This document shows, piece by piece, positions 1 through 11,097 of a DNA stretch of 64,000 nucleotides; position 1 is the stretch's first letter, and each line of letters starts with the position of its first letter. The translations under genes were made by a program, and so were the position numbers. Source of the DNA: Aradus depressus (taxonomy: Eukaryota; Arthropoda; Insecta; Hemiptera; Aradidae); contig OY759216.1 in assembly GCA_963662175.1 (NCBI GenBank), forward strand, positions 31,823,087 through 31,887,086, given 5' to 3'. The notes beneath the pieces were generated by a model. The model had not been told where the DNA came from. It saw only the letters and a list, made by a program, of their open reading frames with translations, and did no database searches.

Positions 1-340
1 AGAGGAAATTGTGGGAAAATGCATTGAATCTTTTTTTTTTTTTTTTTTTTTTTTTTAATAAAATGGCCACCACGAATGGTGAAAAGTAATGAATGAGGGG
101 TGGAGTGCGTTCCCAATTGAAGTAGGCCAACTTTGACGTGATCGTTTTGACATTGTAAAAACCGCATGTGGGGGGGGGGGAGGGCGGGGGGATTGTGGGG
201 GTGGTTGAAATGGAAGAGGAGGGACAATGCAGGGTGTGACGGTCCCGGCATGGACAATACCGGTCATTATCGGGACAATGGGCCAGGATCCCCCGTGAAA
301 AATAGTCCCCACCTCGCCCTTTAATAATCAATATTGGTTA
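1..340. other. GC-rich non-repetitive patch after a poly-T run
   Basis: A run of T occupies about 31-56. It is followed by G-rich, apparently single-copy DNA with a G tract near 170-190. I see no similarity to the repeat families elsewhere in the window. The minus-strand frame over this patch is proline/histidine rich and looks like a by-product of the G tracts, not a protein. It may be a regulatory island, which is inference only. Confidence 0.3.
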
Positions 341-449
341 CATTTAGGAGAAAAGTCGGGGGAGACCTCGTTTAAAGGTTATACTACATATTACCAAAGA
401 TATACAACTGAACCATTTATTCTTGACGTTATCGTATACATATATAACT

Positions 450-745
450 AAAGTTTTGTGTGTACATGGTCGGAATGAGTTTTTTGTTTGATCAGAAATT
501 AGTTTCGTGTTATACAAAAGCCTTAGGGACTCCGGTCATAAAATGAGTGCCAGCTCTTTAACGGTTGATAGGAGTTTCATGAAATTAGACAAGTGTTATT
601 CTTACATGACCAGTTTGAGCATAGGCCACATGGTATCTGAACATTCTGAACGGGAAGGAAGGAATATGGAGGGGGTGGGGGCTGCTTACTCTTTAACGCT
701 TGATCAAATTTTTATAAAATTTCTCAAGCAGCATCCTTATAACCT
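450..745 (+). repeat. Interspersed repeat R4, copy 1
   Basis: Shares a diagnostic stretch with 15285-15600: an AAAATGAGT start, then AGCTCTTTAA, GGTTGAT and a TTTCATGAAATT block, in the same order and spacing. Within this copy a second, more diverged block (CTCTTTAACGCTTGATC) near 690 suggests an internal tandem unit of roughly 150 bp. No terminal repeats or protein were recognised, so the class is unknown. The 84-codon frame here is part of the repeat. Confidence 0.5.
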
Positions 746-849
746 CGGTTACAATTACTAACCGTGCAGGTTACCAATCTATTGCAATACCAATCATTAC
801 ACACATTGCGGAAATGGTATAATTGTGATTCTAAAAGATGAAAAAAGAA

Positions 850-1431
850 TGTCATCGGTGCATCAACGAAAATCTACTTCCCCAGCGCAAATTAATTAAG
901 TTGTTGCTCTCACTCCGAAACCAATTTACCAAATTGATTGAAAATCAATAAATATTTTACTCAGGGACTTCTGAATTATACTAAATCTCATGTTGATGTA
1001 TTCTTTATACAGCCAATAGAGTTTTTGAGTGTAACGCTCACCTCTGCCCCCCCCCCCCCCCCACCTTATCTTTTTGATTCGACTGTAAATTGTTGTGTCC
1101 TATGTGGTTTTGGATTTACATATTCAATTTAGTGTCGATACATTCATCACTTAAGGCAGTTATTGAGGCTTTTGTGTTAAGCCCCCCCTAATATATCCTC
1201 TTCTCTTTGGCCGATTTGGCTGAAAATCACTAAGCGGCGTCCTTATACGTGGTTCTAGTCACTCATATAATTTCGTTTCGACATATTCATTCCATTGGGA
1301 GTTATGTTGTTCACTGATAATACATTTTTCTAATTTTTTGATATGAAATAAATGAATATGAAATTCCGTTGAAAACACAACATCGAATTTCTGGTCTATT
1401 ACATAACTTTCCCTATACTTCGAGTAAAACA
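850..1431 (+). repeat. Interspersed repeat R1 (plus)
   Basis: R1 is the commonest unclassified family. Its landmarks in order are: a head with ACTTCCCCAGC then AATTAAT; GGGACTTCTGAAT; GTGTCGATACATTCAT; TTTTGTGTTAAGCCCCCC; CTTTGGCCGATTTGGCTGA; and an end with TACATAACTTCCCCTATACT. All are recognisable here, some mutated. This copy has a C tract at 1047-1062. No coding potential is visible and I could not find terminal inverted repeats or a target duplication. Confidence 0.65.
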
Positions 1432-1439
1432 AAGACTAT

Positions 1440-2340
1440 CTTTTACCTAATTTATTTGCCCTTTAACAATGAACACATCCTTTTGTGGAAAAAGGAGCAA
1501 AAAGGATTATGAATGGTTATTATAATTAACCACTTTTGTTTTGAGTGGATCTTTTGAAGATAACTTTTTGTCCACTGGGTGTATTTATAGAGGAAATGCA
1601 GGGTTTGTGTCTGTGACATAATCAGAAAGGAGAGGTTTGTAGTAGGCTCACAAACGAGGACGGTTATTGTAATTAGTGATTGTTATATTTTATCAAATTA
1701 CTATCTTCACAGATAGCTACCATGGTATTGTCTGGTGGTGGGTGATGGTTACAAAGCGGTAAGCTGCCTGTGTCATGGCTAGACTGACTTGGATGATAAA
1801 CATCACACAACCTCCTCAACCACCCACAATCAAAGACTCCTCCCCCACTTTCTACCTCACAAAATATATGTGATTTCCTCTATATTATATATAAATATAT
1901 ATAGTATATATTATGCTCTTTTAATGCAATATTTCTGTAGTTTATTCATTCTAAATTGTTCTTTTCCGATATATTGACCACTTTAAAATAACTAGATACC
2001 TACATGAGTTTATTGATTTAATAGCTACGGCATCCGGCGCTTCAAGTTCATTGTTTCAACAATTCCACCTGCCAATTCAACTTTTCAATTCCACCTCTGA
2101 AAATATCTTTTCAATTCCAACTGTCAATTCTCGAAAATAACTATGTTTTCAGATAATTTTGAGTTATTCATCCAAAAACCGAAGGAAATTCTGTTGCAAC
2201 CATCTGTGTTCATTTTTGCCCGATTTCACTCATAATTAGTATACAATAATAAATTTCGAATCGACCAGCTCTTTCCATCAAGAGTTAAGGGAGGTTCGTT
2301 AAGTTTAGTTTTTATTATGATTAATAGTAACATTAATCTT
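1440..2340. other. AT-rich stretch, nothing recognised
   Basis: Mostly AT-rich with short TATA runs near 1880-1910 and a small direct repeat of CAATTCCACCTG-type sequence at about 2055-2130. I found no open frame of note, no tRNA-like B box and no match to the window's repeat families. Confidence 0.4.
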
Positions 2341-2344
2341 AAAA

Positions 2345-3085
2345 TATGTGATGAGACCAGGACTTTCTTATACCGATCACTCTTGTACAGATCTATCCCA
2401 TACCCTCCCCCCTCTCAAATTCATTTCATAGTGGCATTATTGGGTATATTTATATTTTATAAATAATAAAAAAAGAAAGTAATATATATATATTTTATCT
2501 TTATTTTTATTATGCTTTTTAGTATAAAACTACCATATAAAATTAGTTTCAATGCGTTACAATTTAAAAATTACTTAGAAATATATCCTAAAAATTTTTT
2601 TTTTAGATTTTTTGGGACTCTATAACCTTGACTGTATAGGTCCTATTTTAAATCTAAGAACACATTAGCGATTGGATATTTAATAATCAATGTTTCCATA
2701 GGACTTACCGTTCCAAGCGTAAATTGATCAAACTTAAAAAAAGGTGGATTCAAAACATTTCAGGACAGTTTTCGGTATGTACTCGTACTTCGCAAACGGA
2801 GCGACCATCGAAAAATCGTATTCCACATAACATGTGCCTTTTAGTTTTCTCTACAACTTTTATTTTAAGAGATTTTTCCTGTAAAAACAAAATAACCACT
2901 TATATTCATATAACGTAATTTAAAATTTCTAGTTCATCGTTTCTGACTTGAAGTTGCAATCACATATAGGCAGACAACATCGCGAAAATGGTCAAAACAT
3001 ATTCAGGGGACCTTGAAACCTAAAAATTCGATCTCAGATTTTCGCATGATTACAATATCTCTTTATACCGAAGGTATGAATAAGA
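2345..3085 (-). repeat. Interspersed repeat R2 (minus), long copy
   Basis: R2 is the second recurring unclassified family. On this strand its landmarks are: GGACTTTCTTATAC then TTGTACAGATC; a CCGTTTTCG-like block; GACGGTTTTCGG; CAAACCGAGCGAC; AATGTGCCTTTTAGTTTTC; TACAACTTTTATTT; CATCGCGAAAATGGTCAAAA; and GATTACAATA near GGTATAAGAAAG. Nearly all are readable here, so this is one of the longest copies. No protein similarity is recognised. Confidence 0.6.
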
Positions 3086-5520
3086 AAAAAATAATTAATT
3101 AATTAACAACCAATTCTGCAGCCCGAGCATGAGTCACAAAAACCTCGATGTTTTTCGTAATTATGAAGATACTTTATACAAAAGAATGCCCCTAAGAAAC
3201 CTGTCAATATGGTTAGGACAGTGTCCCAGAGAGAGTTAAGAAGGGTGACAATAATTAGCTGTGGAGGCAAGTTGGAGCCTTTCTTTCAGGAGTCTCATCC
3301 ACCCTCCCCTCCCCTCCCGATCCACCCCGCCACAACATAGCATGGAATTAATTACCTATTTGTTAATGTTTGAGTGCGGCTGACAGCTTCCTAATTAGTG
3401 GATCACTCAGCCCTGCCCTCGGCTCCAGTGCCGAGATCAGGGTGGCCCCACAAAAAAACTAGGTCCAACCATCAGTTAATGTGCTTTGAAGAGGTCTTGC
3501 ATGACCATGAATATTTCTCCAAATAAATATATTACTAGATTACTTTATTATTTATTTATTCATTACTTCTTAGGGTTTCGTTGGTTAAAAATATATATAT
3601 ATATCATCTGAATTTTCAGTCTGTCTGTTCGTAATTGTTATCACACTATTTATGTCCGAAATTTGAAATTTTACCATCTTCATGTCCCGCATATGGATCA
3701 AATTACTCTGAAACCAAAATATTGCTAACTATTCGTACAATTCGTAACTAATTAGAAGTTTGAAGGTATTGAAGGACTGATTAGGAATATATATCTATAG
3801 AGGAAACTTCCCTTTTAATGGGCGAAAGTGTACAAACATCCTGTTTTTAAAAGGTTCACAGAAATTGGGACAACATATTATTTCGATTTTTACAAGAGAT
3901 GTCTTATTTTTTGACAATGTTTTGACACTGCCACCACTTCCCTTTTTCTGGTCACTATGAACCAAGTGGAGTCCTTCATAGTGACCAGAAAAAGTATAGT
4001 AAAAGTATTATAATATAAGACACTTCTGGAAAAAAATCAAATAGTAACATCCCAGAGAAGCTTAAGAAACACCAACATATTATTCTCATAGACTTTAAAA
4101 TTTACCAAAAATAATACGCTTTGATGGCCCGGAAAAAGAAAAAAAAACAGTCTGAACCTAAAATAATGAATGAATTACTGACTGTTAATGAATCATGAAA
4201 CAAACGAAACACTTTCGTGTACTTGCTAAGGAAGTTCTTCACTACGATTCTTTGTTTGTTGTTTTTAATTGTTTGTTGTTTTTAATCAGCCTGTATCCTT
4301 CTTTCTTAATTATTATTATTATTTGAGAGTTGTTCATTAAATTTATCTGACTTACGTAGAGTTCTTCTGGTGATTTTTCGGAAAATTAACATGAGTGTTA
4401 TTTGGCTGAAAAGCATTGCATGTTACACTTATAAACCTTCTTGTTGATATATTCATTCTATTCGGGAGTTTTCGTGTTCATACCCTACACGTATAATAAT
4501 AGGTATTTTTTTTTTTCATTTTCATTCCAAAAAAACTCTGGATATTAAATGGCACTTTGGTGGGCTAGAAAAAAAAAAGTTTTCTCCATTATCTTTATTG
4601 GATTAATCTGATTGAGTAAGTTTTCCGGTATTCGAGCATGAACCCTCTGAGTGTTTTGGGCAAATAGAAACCACTCGCCCTAAATTGTTGTAATGATATT
4701 ATTTCATATTACAGAAAAATTATATTAGATAGTTTGAGAAACAGTATTAAGCTTGGTATCTTATTTTTTTTAATTTGTGAAAATGAGCCTGACTGAATTT
4801 TTCTGATGTATAGTGGGAGATTTAACGGGGGGAAAAGGAACAGTAGACGACTACGGCACAATGCCCGCTTTGTCATCCCCCCTCACTCAAATAACCTGAA
4901 CACTTCCTTAGACCTCAGGATCCACGACTACCCCCACCTCTCAACAAACTGAAATACCTCATTAGACCACATGATCCAAGACTACCCCACCACACCTCAA
5001 TAAACTAAAATACCCCATCCCAGGGCTTAACAACATGTGAATAGGAGTAGGATACTTTATGCAAAAATATTTGTTTTTTATTGCTACTACTGTAGTATAG
5101 TCATGTACCAAGTTAGTCTACCAAGTTTCTAGTCACAGAAAAAAGCAAAGAAAAAATTCAAGAGAAAAAAAAGGTAATCTACGTCAAAATGGGCTCCTAG
5201 TAACGTTTGCCGCACGAGCCTTTCCCCTTAAATCCGCCACTGGCAATGTATCCGTTGAAAGAATTGAAAAAAAAAGAGAAAAAGAATTATAAAAAAACAA
5301 GTTATTGTTGGAAGGGATGGGGGGCAACTTGTCTGAGTTAGTTCCGCTGAGGTGCTCCCGCCCAAATTAACATTTCCGTTTTGGAGGGGAACAGTATGCC
5401 GCTCAATTTGAATTCCTCACCAGGCCAACTCACCCATCTACAACTCGCACATCTATAACTCACCCATCTACAACTCGCACATCTACAACTCTCTTTGTCA
5501 ACCCCTTTAATTCTTAATTT
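3086..5520. other. Mixed non-coding stretch with one GC-rich patch and an R1 fragment
   Basis: Holds a GC-rich patch at about 3225-3450 with AATTAATTA and CTAATTAGTGG motifs, a perfect hairpin near 3.95 kb (listed separately), and a weak R1 fragment at about 4385-4640 (ATATTCATTCTATTCGGGAG and GTGTTCA landmarks). A short direct repeat of CACCCATCTACAACTCGCAC lies at about 5428-5490. No gene is visible. Confidence 0.4.
3942..3994. repeat. Perfect 20-bp inverted repeat (hairpin)
   Basis: Arm 3942-3961 (CTTTTTCTGGTCACTATGAA) is exactly complementary to 3975-3994, with a 13-base spacer. Weaker complementarity continues outward: GTCTTAT near 3902 pairs with ATAAGAC near 4016. It may therefore be the core of a decayed foldback element. 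No TA or 8-bp duplication is evident. Confidence 0.75.
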
Positions 5521-5524
5521 ACTT

Positions 5525-6085
5525 AGTTCCCTATTCTTACAGTATAAAAAGGTTTGTACTAGTACGAAAATCCTAGATCGAGTTTTCAATAGAATATCAT
5601 GCTTCCAGGACTCCTTAACACGTTTCGTTCATTTTCATGATGATGTCTCTCAGTGCATTTGTGTACATCGGACTGGAACTTTGTGAGTGTTTTAACTCAG
5701 AAACGATTGTAGCAATGAACTTTAAATTTGAAATAAAGGTCGTAAATTAGATTTGATTAGATTTTGGCTGAAATTAAACGAAAATTAAGTATTCCACTTT
5801 ACATTGCGGCGTAAGCACATTTTACAAAATACCGCTTATGTTTATGGCCCAATCATATATTTTTTCATGTAATAGTTATAGAGAAAACTGAATTACACAG
5901 TTTAAATAAAATATGATTTTTCGCAGGTCGTCCGGTTTTTGAGATACATGCCGAAAACCATCTTGAAATGTAGTTTTGAAACACATATTTTTAGACGTTT
6001 CCTCGATTTACCCGAAAACGGTTAGTCCTATCGAAATATTATTTCTTACCAAAAATCGCTAATTTGTCCTCTGATTTGAGATAGG
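5525..6085 (+). repeat. Interspersed repeat R2 (plus)
   Basis: Same landmarks as other R2 copies, read on this strand: AGTATAAAAAGG near the start, CGAGATCGAGTTTT-like sequence, TTCATGATGATGTCTCT, GGAACTTTGTGA, GATTAGATTTTGGCTGAAAT, ACCGCTTAT, GAGATACATGCCGAAAACC and GTTAGTCCTATCGAAA. The shared order over more than 500 bp makes family membership clear. Class unknown. Confidence 0.65.
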
Positions 6086-6135
6086 CTCAATATGACAAAG
6101 GTAAAAGCGCCTTAAGTAAACAAAACAAAATAATG

Positions 6136-6388
6136 TTTTTGGGAGGTAAAATAAACTTAAGCATGCCGTCCTTCGGATGGGAAGTTAAGCGATGGTCCCG
6201 AGCTTGAACGATATCAGGTACTCATTAAAAACCCCTACCCTAGGTGAATAAAAATTTAGGGTAGGCAAAATTTAGGATTCCCACAGTAGAGTCGGGCTCA
6301 TGTCCACCAGAATGACGAAAGAGCGCTCTGGTAGTAGGCGATAGGGCCATGTAGTTAAAGCCCGGGCATGAGTCATAATAACTAACCC
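6136..6388 (+). mobile_element. SINE-A copy 1, 5'-truncated
   Basis: The tRNA-like head is missing. The element begins inside the body at GGGAGGTAAAATAAACTT and runs through CCGTCCTTCGGATGG, the paired CCTACCCTA / TTAGGGTAGG segments and GACGAAAGAGCGCTCTGG to the end CATGAGTCATAATAACTAAC. Loss of the 5' end fits incomplete reverse transcription. It carries the AATAACTAA-type 3' end, not the CCTAACCTAAC tail of the copies with clean target duplications. Confidence 0.85.
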
Positions 6389-6394
6389 TTTTTT

Positions 6395-6560
6395 TTTTTT
6401 CAGTTAGAACGCTCACAACAAAGTTCCAGTCACATACAGGCAGATCATCATCGCGATGATCAAAACGTCTTCAGGAGAAGTTCCATTCAAAACTCCAACT
6501 CGGGTTCTAGTACCATCACAATACTTCCTTATGCTAGAGATATAACAAAGTAAAAATATA
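6395..6560 (-). repeat. Interspersed repeat R2 (minus), terminal fragment
   Basis: Lies directly 3' of SINE-A copy 1. Landmarks: GTTAGAACGCTCACAAC, GTCACATACAGGCAGATCATC, ATCGCGATGATCAAAACGT, then ACAATACTTCCTTATG and GAGATATAAC. It corresponds to one end of the R2 family only. The neighbouring SINE may have inserted at its edge. Confidence 0.5.
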
Positions 6561-7140
6561 AAAGAGAATTAAAAAGTAAAATGATGACCATATTTTTTTT
6601 AGTAATAATTGAATGAAGATGGGGAAGTGTATCCTGTGAAAGAAGTATCAGTGGAACCCCAAGTAGGTCTGCTCTTCTTGAAGGGGCCTTCAGTACTTTA
6701 TACCCTGCTTAACTTGGTTAAGTCCCCCCGGCCACTCCATCCATCCATTACCATCCCAAACAAAAAACTGGATTAAATGAATCTGATTTTTTAAAGAGGT
6801 TCTTTTCTTCTTTTTCTTTTATAAAGAAAGATGATCCGTTCATCCATGGCTAAACGTGCAGCCATTCTCCGCATCTCTGTCTCTTAACGTTTCAACGGTT
6901 ATAAAAAGTTTTATATTCAATTCATCACTTGTTTAGGTCTCATTGGCTTAAATAAAAAGAAGATAGAGAAAAAAAAAAATACTTAGAAAAGTGGATAAAA
7001 GAAACTTTTCAAAGTTCTGCAGCTTAATTGAAAAAAAAATTATATTTAAAAAACTTCAACTTTGTTAATTTGGTGATCTAAATGTTGTTAATAAACACTT
7101 ATATAGTATATAGGGTTTATTATCAAGTTCAAATATGGCT

Positions 7141-7215
7141 AAGCGACGAACTTAGCCCTGAAGACTGGGGATGGACATTAAAGGATAACGTTTTGGAGCT
7201 ATAATAAATACAAAA
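7141..7215 (+). repeat. Possible 3' end of a Penelope-like element
   Basis: Contains CCCTGAAGACTGGGGATGG, then GGATAACGTTTTGGAGC and AATAAATA. A CCTGA(A/T)GA motif, a short imperfect inverted pair, CGTTT/CGAAA and an A-rich end is an arrangement I associate with 3' ends of Penelope-like retroelements. Similar strings occur here near 12.87 kb (minus), 46.91 kb (minus) and 54.8 kb (plus). No reverse transcriptase or GIY-YIG domain is visible, so this rests on the short motif alone. Confidence 0.25.
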
Positions 7216-7626
7216 TTCATAAGATTAGGCCTACTGGGGACACCACGTAAAAAAAAATGCATCTCGTACTCTACCTCGAACGTGGTATGGAAAGAATTGC
7301 ACGTTTCGTGAAAACATAAAGGTCACAACTTTGTAGATCTTAATATCTCCGAAACGGTGACTCCTATGAATAATAGTTATTCCATCTTTTTTGTAGGAAA
7401 TGTTTTAAACTATAAATTTGATGATGAATATTTTTTCCGTAAAAGCGATTGTTAACGAGATATTCATGAAAAACCGGTGTAACGTTTCTTCCCGCATAAA
7501 ATGTTTAGCGGGACTCGGATCGATGCGGACTTTTGACATATTGTTTAAAGCCACAACATCAAGGACCATACCAAAATTTCTGTGCTGTTTGGGTAAAGGG
7601 GTATATGTCAATTTTTTGTGAAAATG
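7216..7626. other. Unassigned stretch with overlapping weak frames
   Basis: Contains a plus-strand frame at 7418-7621 (67 codons) and a minus-strand frame at 7405-7611 (68 codons) that fully overlap. Neither resembles a known protein. The sequence is not clearly repeated in the window. I see nothing more definite. Confidence 0.25.
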
Positions 7627-7629
7627 GGT

Positions 7630-7673
7630 ATCACCTATCTAAAGCAAGTCATAACTTGCTTTAGATAGGTGAT
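7630..7673. repeat. Perfect 44-bp palindrome with 4-base loop
   Basis: Arm 7630-7649 (ATCACCTATCTAAAGCAAGT) is followed by CATA and its exact reverse complement at 7654-7673. All 20 pairs match. It abuts a short inverted-repeat element on its right. Such an intact palindrome in otherwise decayed sequence suggests a recent origin or a cloning/assembly foldback. Confidence 0.8.
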
Positions 7674-7676
7674 CTC

Positions 7677-7808
7677 TATGTTGGGGTAAAGAGAAATAAG
7701 TCAGAATCTTATGACATCATTGAAAAAAAAGGAAGTGAAAAGGGGGACAACTGAGAAACATGGGAGTTCTCTGAAAACTGACATAACCCCTTTACTCCAA
7801 CACCACAG
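7677..7808. mobile_element. Short degenerate inverted-repeat element (MITE-like)
   Basis: The left end CTCTATGTTGGGGTAAAG and right end CTTTACTCCAACACCACAG are imperfectly complementary over about 30 bp. The motif (TGTTKGGGYAAA...GTCAG) resembles the better-preserved elements at 26702 and 38714. A third copy of the motif, GTTTGGGTAAAGGGG, lies upstream at about 7588. No clear target duplication, so this is a tentative call. Confidence 0.35.
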
Positions 7809-8466
7809 ATTTAGCTTTCCCAGAAATTTTCCGGAGAGTAATGTCTAATTTCTCTGAACTATAATTTCCCCTCTATAGCATAGCTGGGGAAGTAATTAGG
7901 GTCGACTCTTAAAAAGAAATTAAGTTAGCACTATTCATCATGATTCAAAGTCCTTCATGCAAATAACCAAGAAAACATTTTTAAACAATTAAAACAAACT
8001 TCCCATAAATATTATTTTCTTCCTTAAGTCCAACTCCTTCTTCAAGTCCTATTAGGAGGTTTAGATGCCAGCTAAGTCTGTTCTTAATGGATGCAAATGG
8101 GGGATCCACAACTAAACTGTCGTAAATCTCAACCCTATGTCGAGAAATTAATGATATTGTTTACCTTACGCAAAAAAGTTGTATTATATAGACTATTCTC
8201 TTAGATGGATAGTTGGGTTCCTGGAGATGTACGGTAGGTACCCCAAAACATATAGAATTAAGCTTAGTTCAGCCGAATGCAACAAAACTCAATTGAGCGT
8301 CCCAAGTAAGAAGCATTTATAATTAGATTGGGGAGGGGGCGTACTAAATATATTGAATCCCGTTATGCTAAATACTCTCTTACCAGGATTATGGACCATT
8401 TACACATCTCCTCAAGAATGAAATTTACCTTCTAGAATTCTGTAATATTTTTAAATCTATTCTATT

Positions 8467-8797
8467 CTAGGTTAGGTTTTATAACTACGAGGTCATATCG
8501 CCTACTACCAGAGCGCTCTTTCGTCACTCAGTTGGACATGAGCCTGACTCTACTATGGGACTCCTAAATTTTGCCTACCCTAAATTTTTATTCACCTAGG
8601 GTAGGGGTCTTTAACGAGTACCTGACATCGTTCAGGCTCGGGACCATCGCTTAACGTCCCATCCGAAGGACGGCGTGCTTACGTTTACATTGCCTCCCAG
8701 ATAAAATAAACTAAGAGCCTCGGTCGGGTTACGAACTCACGTTCTTGAGCTTACTTTAGAAGTCAAGCACGCATACCACTGAGCTACCGGCGCCCTC
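8467..8797 (-). mobile_element. SINE-A copy 2, near full length
   Basis: Read on the minus strand from 8797: GAGGGCGCCGGTAGCTCAGTGG starts the tRNA-like head (A box). A degenerate B box follows (CGTGAGTTCGTAACCCGACC), then the body with CCTTCGGATGGGACGTTAA and the 3' end ATAAAACCTAACCTAG. It belongs to the CCTAAC-tailed group. No convincing target duplication was found. Confidence 0.9.
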
Positions 8798-8799
8798 TA

Positions 8800-10478
8800 A
8801 TCTAATATATAAAGAGAGAACTTTTGTTTGTGAATTTAAGGTAATCTCACAAAATACTTAATCGATTTGGATAATGCTTTCATCGTTGGGAAACTGATTT
8901 CATTCCGCTGGACATAAGCTACACATCTTCATATTTGAGCTTAGTTTGATGGTAAAAGTGAAGCAAGTTGGAGGAGACATGGTGTCACAAACTACCGGCC
9001 TAAAAATCATTGAAAATTTCAACATATCTAAAATCAAGTAAAGTTACTAACCGGACAGATGTTACTAACCTGCTTAAAGTTACTCCGGGCGAGTCTGATA
9101 GATACAACACAACCAGTCAACTTCAGCCATATCTAAATTTAAATGCTCCTTTCTAACATCAAAATACTGGCTCAACTCTGTGCAACCCGCTTACTTCTGA
9201 CCCATAATAAAATATCCAATATTTTTTGTTATATAACCTGCGCCTTGAAACAATCAATGTCAATGAATAATGTATTTCTTCTTCCATTTTATATAAATAC
9301 TCTTCAACTCATGCGAGCCCATTCCATATTTATTTTATTTATATACTGGCATATTATTCTTTTTTTTATTTCTCTGTAATATTATTACTCTTCTTTTTTG
9401 CATAAGTTTAATTCGCCTTGTAAATATAATCAAAACAGATATTATGTGTATTTGTTATTTATTTATTTTAGACTTCAGTCTCAGTTTTTTTTTTTTATAA
9501 TTTATCAAATTGTTTCAAGATTATTTGTATACATTATTAGTACCTTTTATTAGTTCATATAGTATTGTGCTCATGCACAACTAGTAATCATTTAACTGTC
9601 AGATAACTAATCTCGGTTTATGAATGAGCTTGTATGTTACACAATGTAATTGTAATGGTCACTGATTCAATTGTGTAGGTATGATCCCTTTAAACATTAA
9701 AATTATTATTAATATAATAGAGCCGAAAGGGTGGTTTCTGTTTAAATTAGCTTTTTTCAGCGGTTTTATATACAGCCTCTCTTATGTTTATTTGTTTCGT
9801 TACTCTCTTCTCTTTTCTTAATTTACTATCATTTATTAATTTTATCTAAATTCAGAGGTCGAAATTCTCTTATTTTAGTGTTGGTTGATTGTGTTAAATT
9901 GCTTTACCTCTACCTGCGATATCCGGACAAAGAATGAAAAACTTCTGACAGCTAAGCCGCGTTCTTCTCTGGTCAACCAAGGAAGATATACAAATATAAT
10001 TTCTTTTTACTTATCTTGATCACCGAAAGAACAATGGGGTTTAGCTTATCTTGTATATTCAAAACTGTTTGAGGGCACTTCTTAAAATCATTGCAGATCT
10101 TTTTTTGGGGGAAGTGGGCCGGCTATCGGTTATTTTAATGAATTCCAATTTACCGGAGGGGGGAGGCCTATGAAGTAATGGCTATGAGGACGGTTGGTCA
10201 CTAATGTGTCCTTTAGGAGGGTGATTTGAGGTCAGGTTAACTACCCGGCAGGACACCTCTCTCTAATCTCCTTACCTCCTCCTCCTCCTACATTTGTAGG
10301 CTATTTGCATCGTTATTACCCCAACCCTCTCCCTCTTCCTCCCCCATCCAGGCCTAATGAGGGGCTCAAATATAGTAGCCAACTTATCTTACCTCTATGT
10401 CGTTTTAGAGTTGTTTTTGGCAAACAATTATTTACAGACTTCTATATAACTAGGTTATATATATATATATATATATCT
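8800..10478. other. AT-rich stretch with a GC-rich patch at its end
   Basis: 8800-10070 is AT-rich with simple T and TA runs. A 78-codon frame at 9143-9379 is hydrophobic low-complexity translation, not a recognisable protein. At 10085-10400 there is a more GC-rich, apparently single-copy patch. A (TA)n run lies at about 10455-10477, directly before SINE-A copy 3. No gene is visible. Confidence 0.4.
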
Positions 10479-10790
10479 TGAGGTAGCGTGCTTGCATACT
10501 GAGCTAATGATCGCGGGTTCGAAACCTGGCGGAGGCCTTTAGATTTTTATCTGCTAGGTGAAAAAAAAACCTTGAGCTAGCCATCCTTCGGATGGGACGT
10601 TAAACGATGATCTTGAGCCGGTACAATTTCAAATACTCTTTAAAGACACCTACCCTAGATGAATAAACCTGCGTAGGCAAAATTTAGGACTTCCACGTTA
10701 GTCAGGCTCATGTCCACCAGAACAACGAAAGAGGGCTCTGATAGTAGGCGATATGACTTCATAGTTAAAGCCCGGGCACAATAACTAATT
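10479..10790 (+). mobile_element. SINE-A copy 3, diverged
   Basis: Starts within the A-box region (GAGGTAGCGTGCTTGC) and retains a good B box (GGGTTCGAAACC). The body is diverged: the CCTACCCTA arm pairs with only a shortened GCGTAGG partner. The end is CACAATAACTAATT. It abuts the (TA)n tract on its left. Confidence 0.85.
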
Positions 10791-11097
10791 ATTATTATCA
10801 TTTCTTATGTGTTTATATTCATAGATTTGATATCGGTTGATGTATATAATTATAAGCAATCTTGATGTACAGAAATATATGACATATCCAATTAATTGTT
10901 ATTAATTGATTTTTAAAGGTTTCCATGAATATACATTATAGTAGTAGGATACACTATAGCAGCGCGTTTGTGGGCAGATCTGTGAAGAATTCCGGGAGAT
11001 ATAAGAATGCATTCAAGAGGATTAGGATAATGTTCCTAAGGATAATGACCCTGATTCCATTTTAAACAGGGCTGGTGGTAAGGTACAGAGATTGAGA

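Noticed and set aside
10455..10477. TA runs as target duplications or origins
   Set aside because: They are plain (TA)n microsatellites, next to SINE ends at 10.47 and 48.42 kb; no further structure supports another role.
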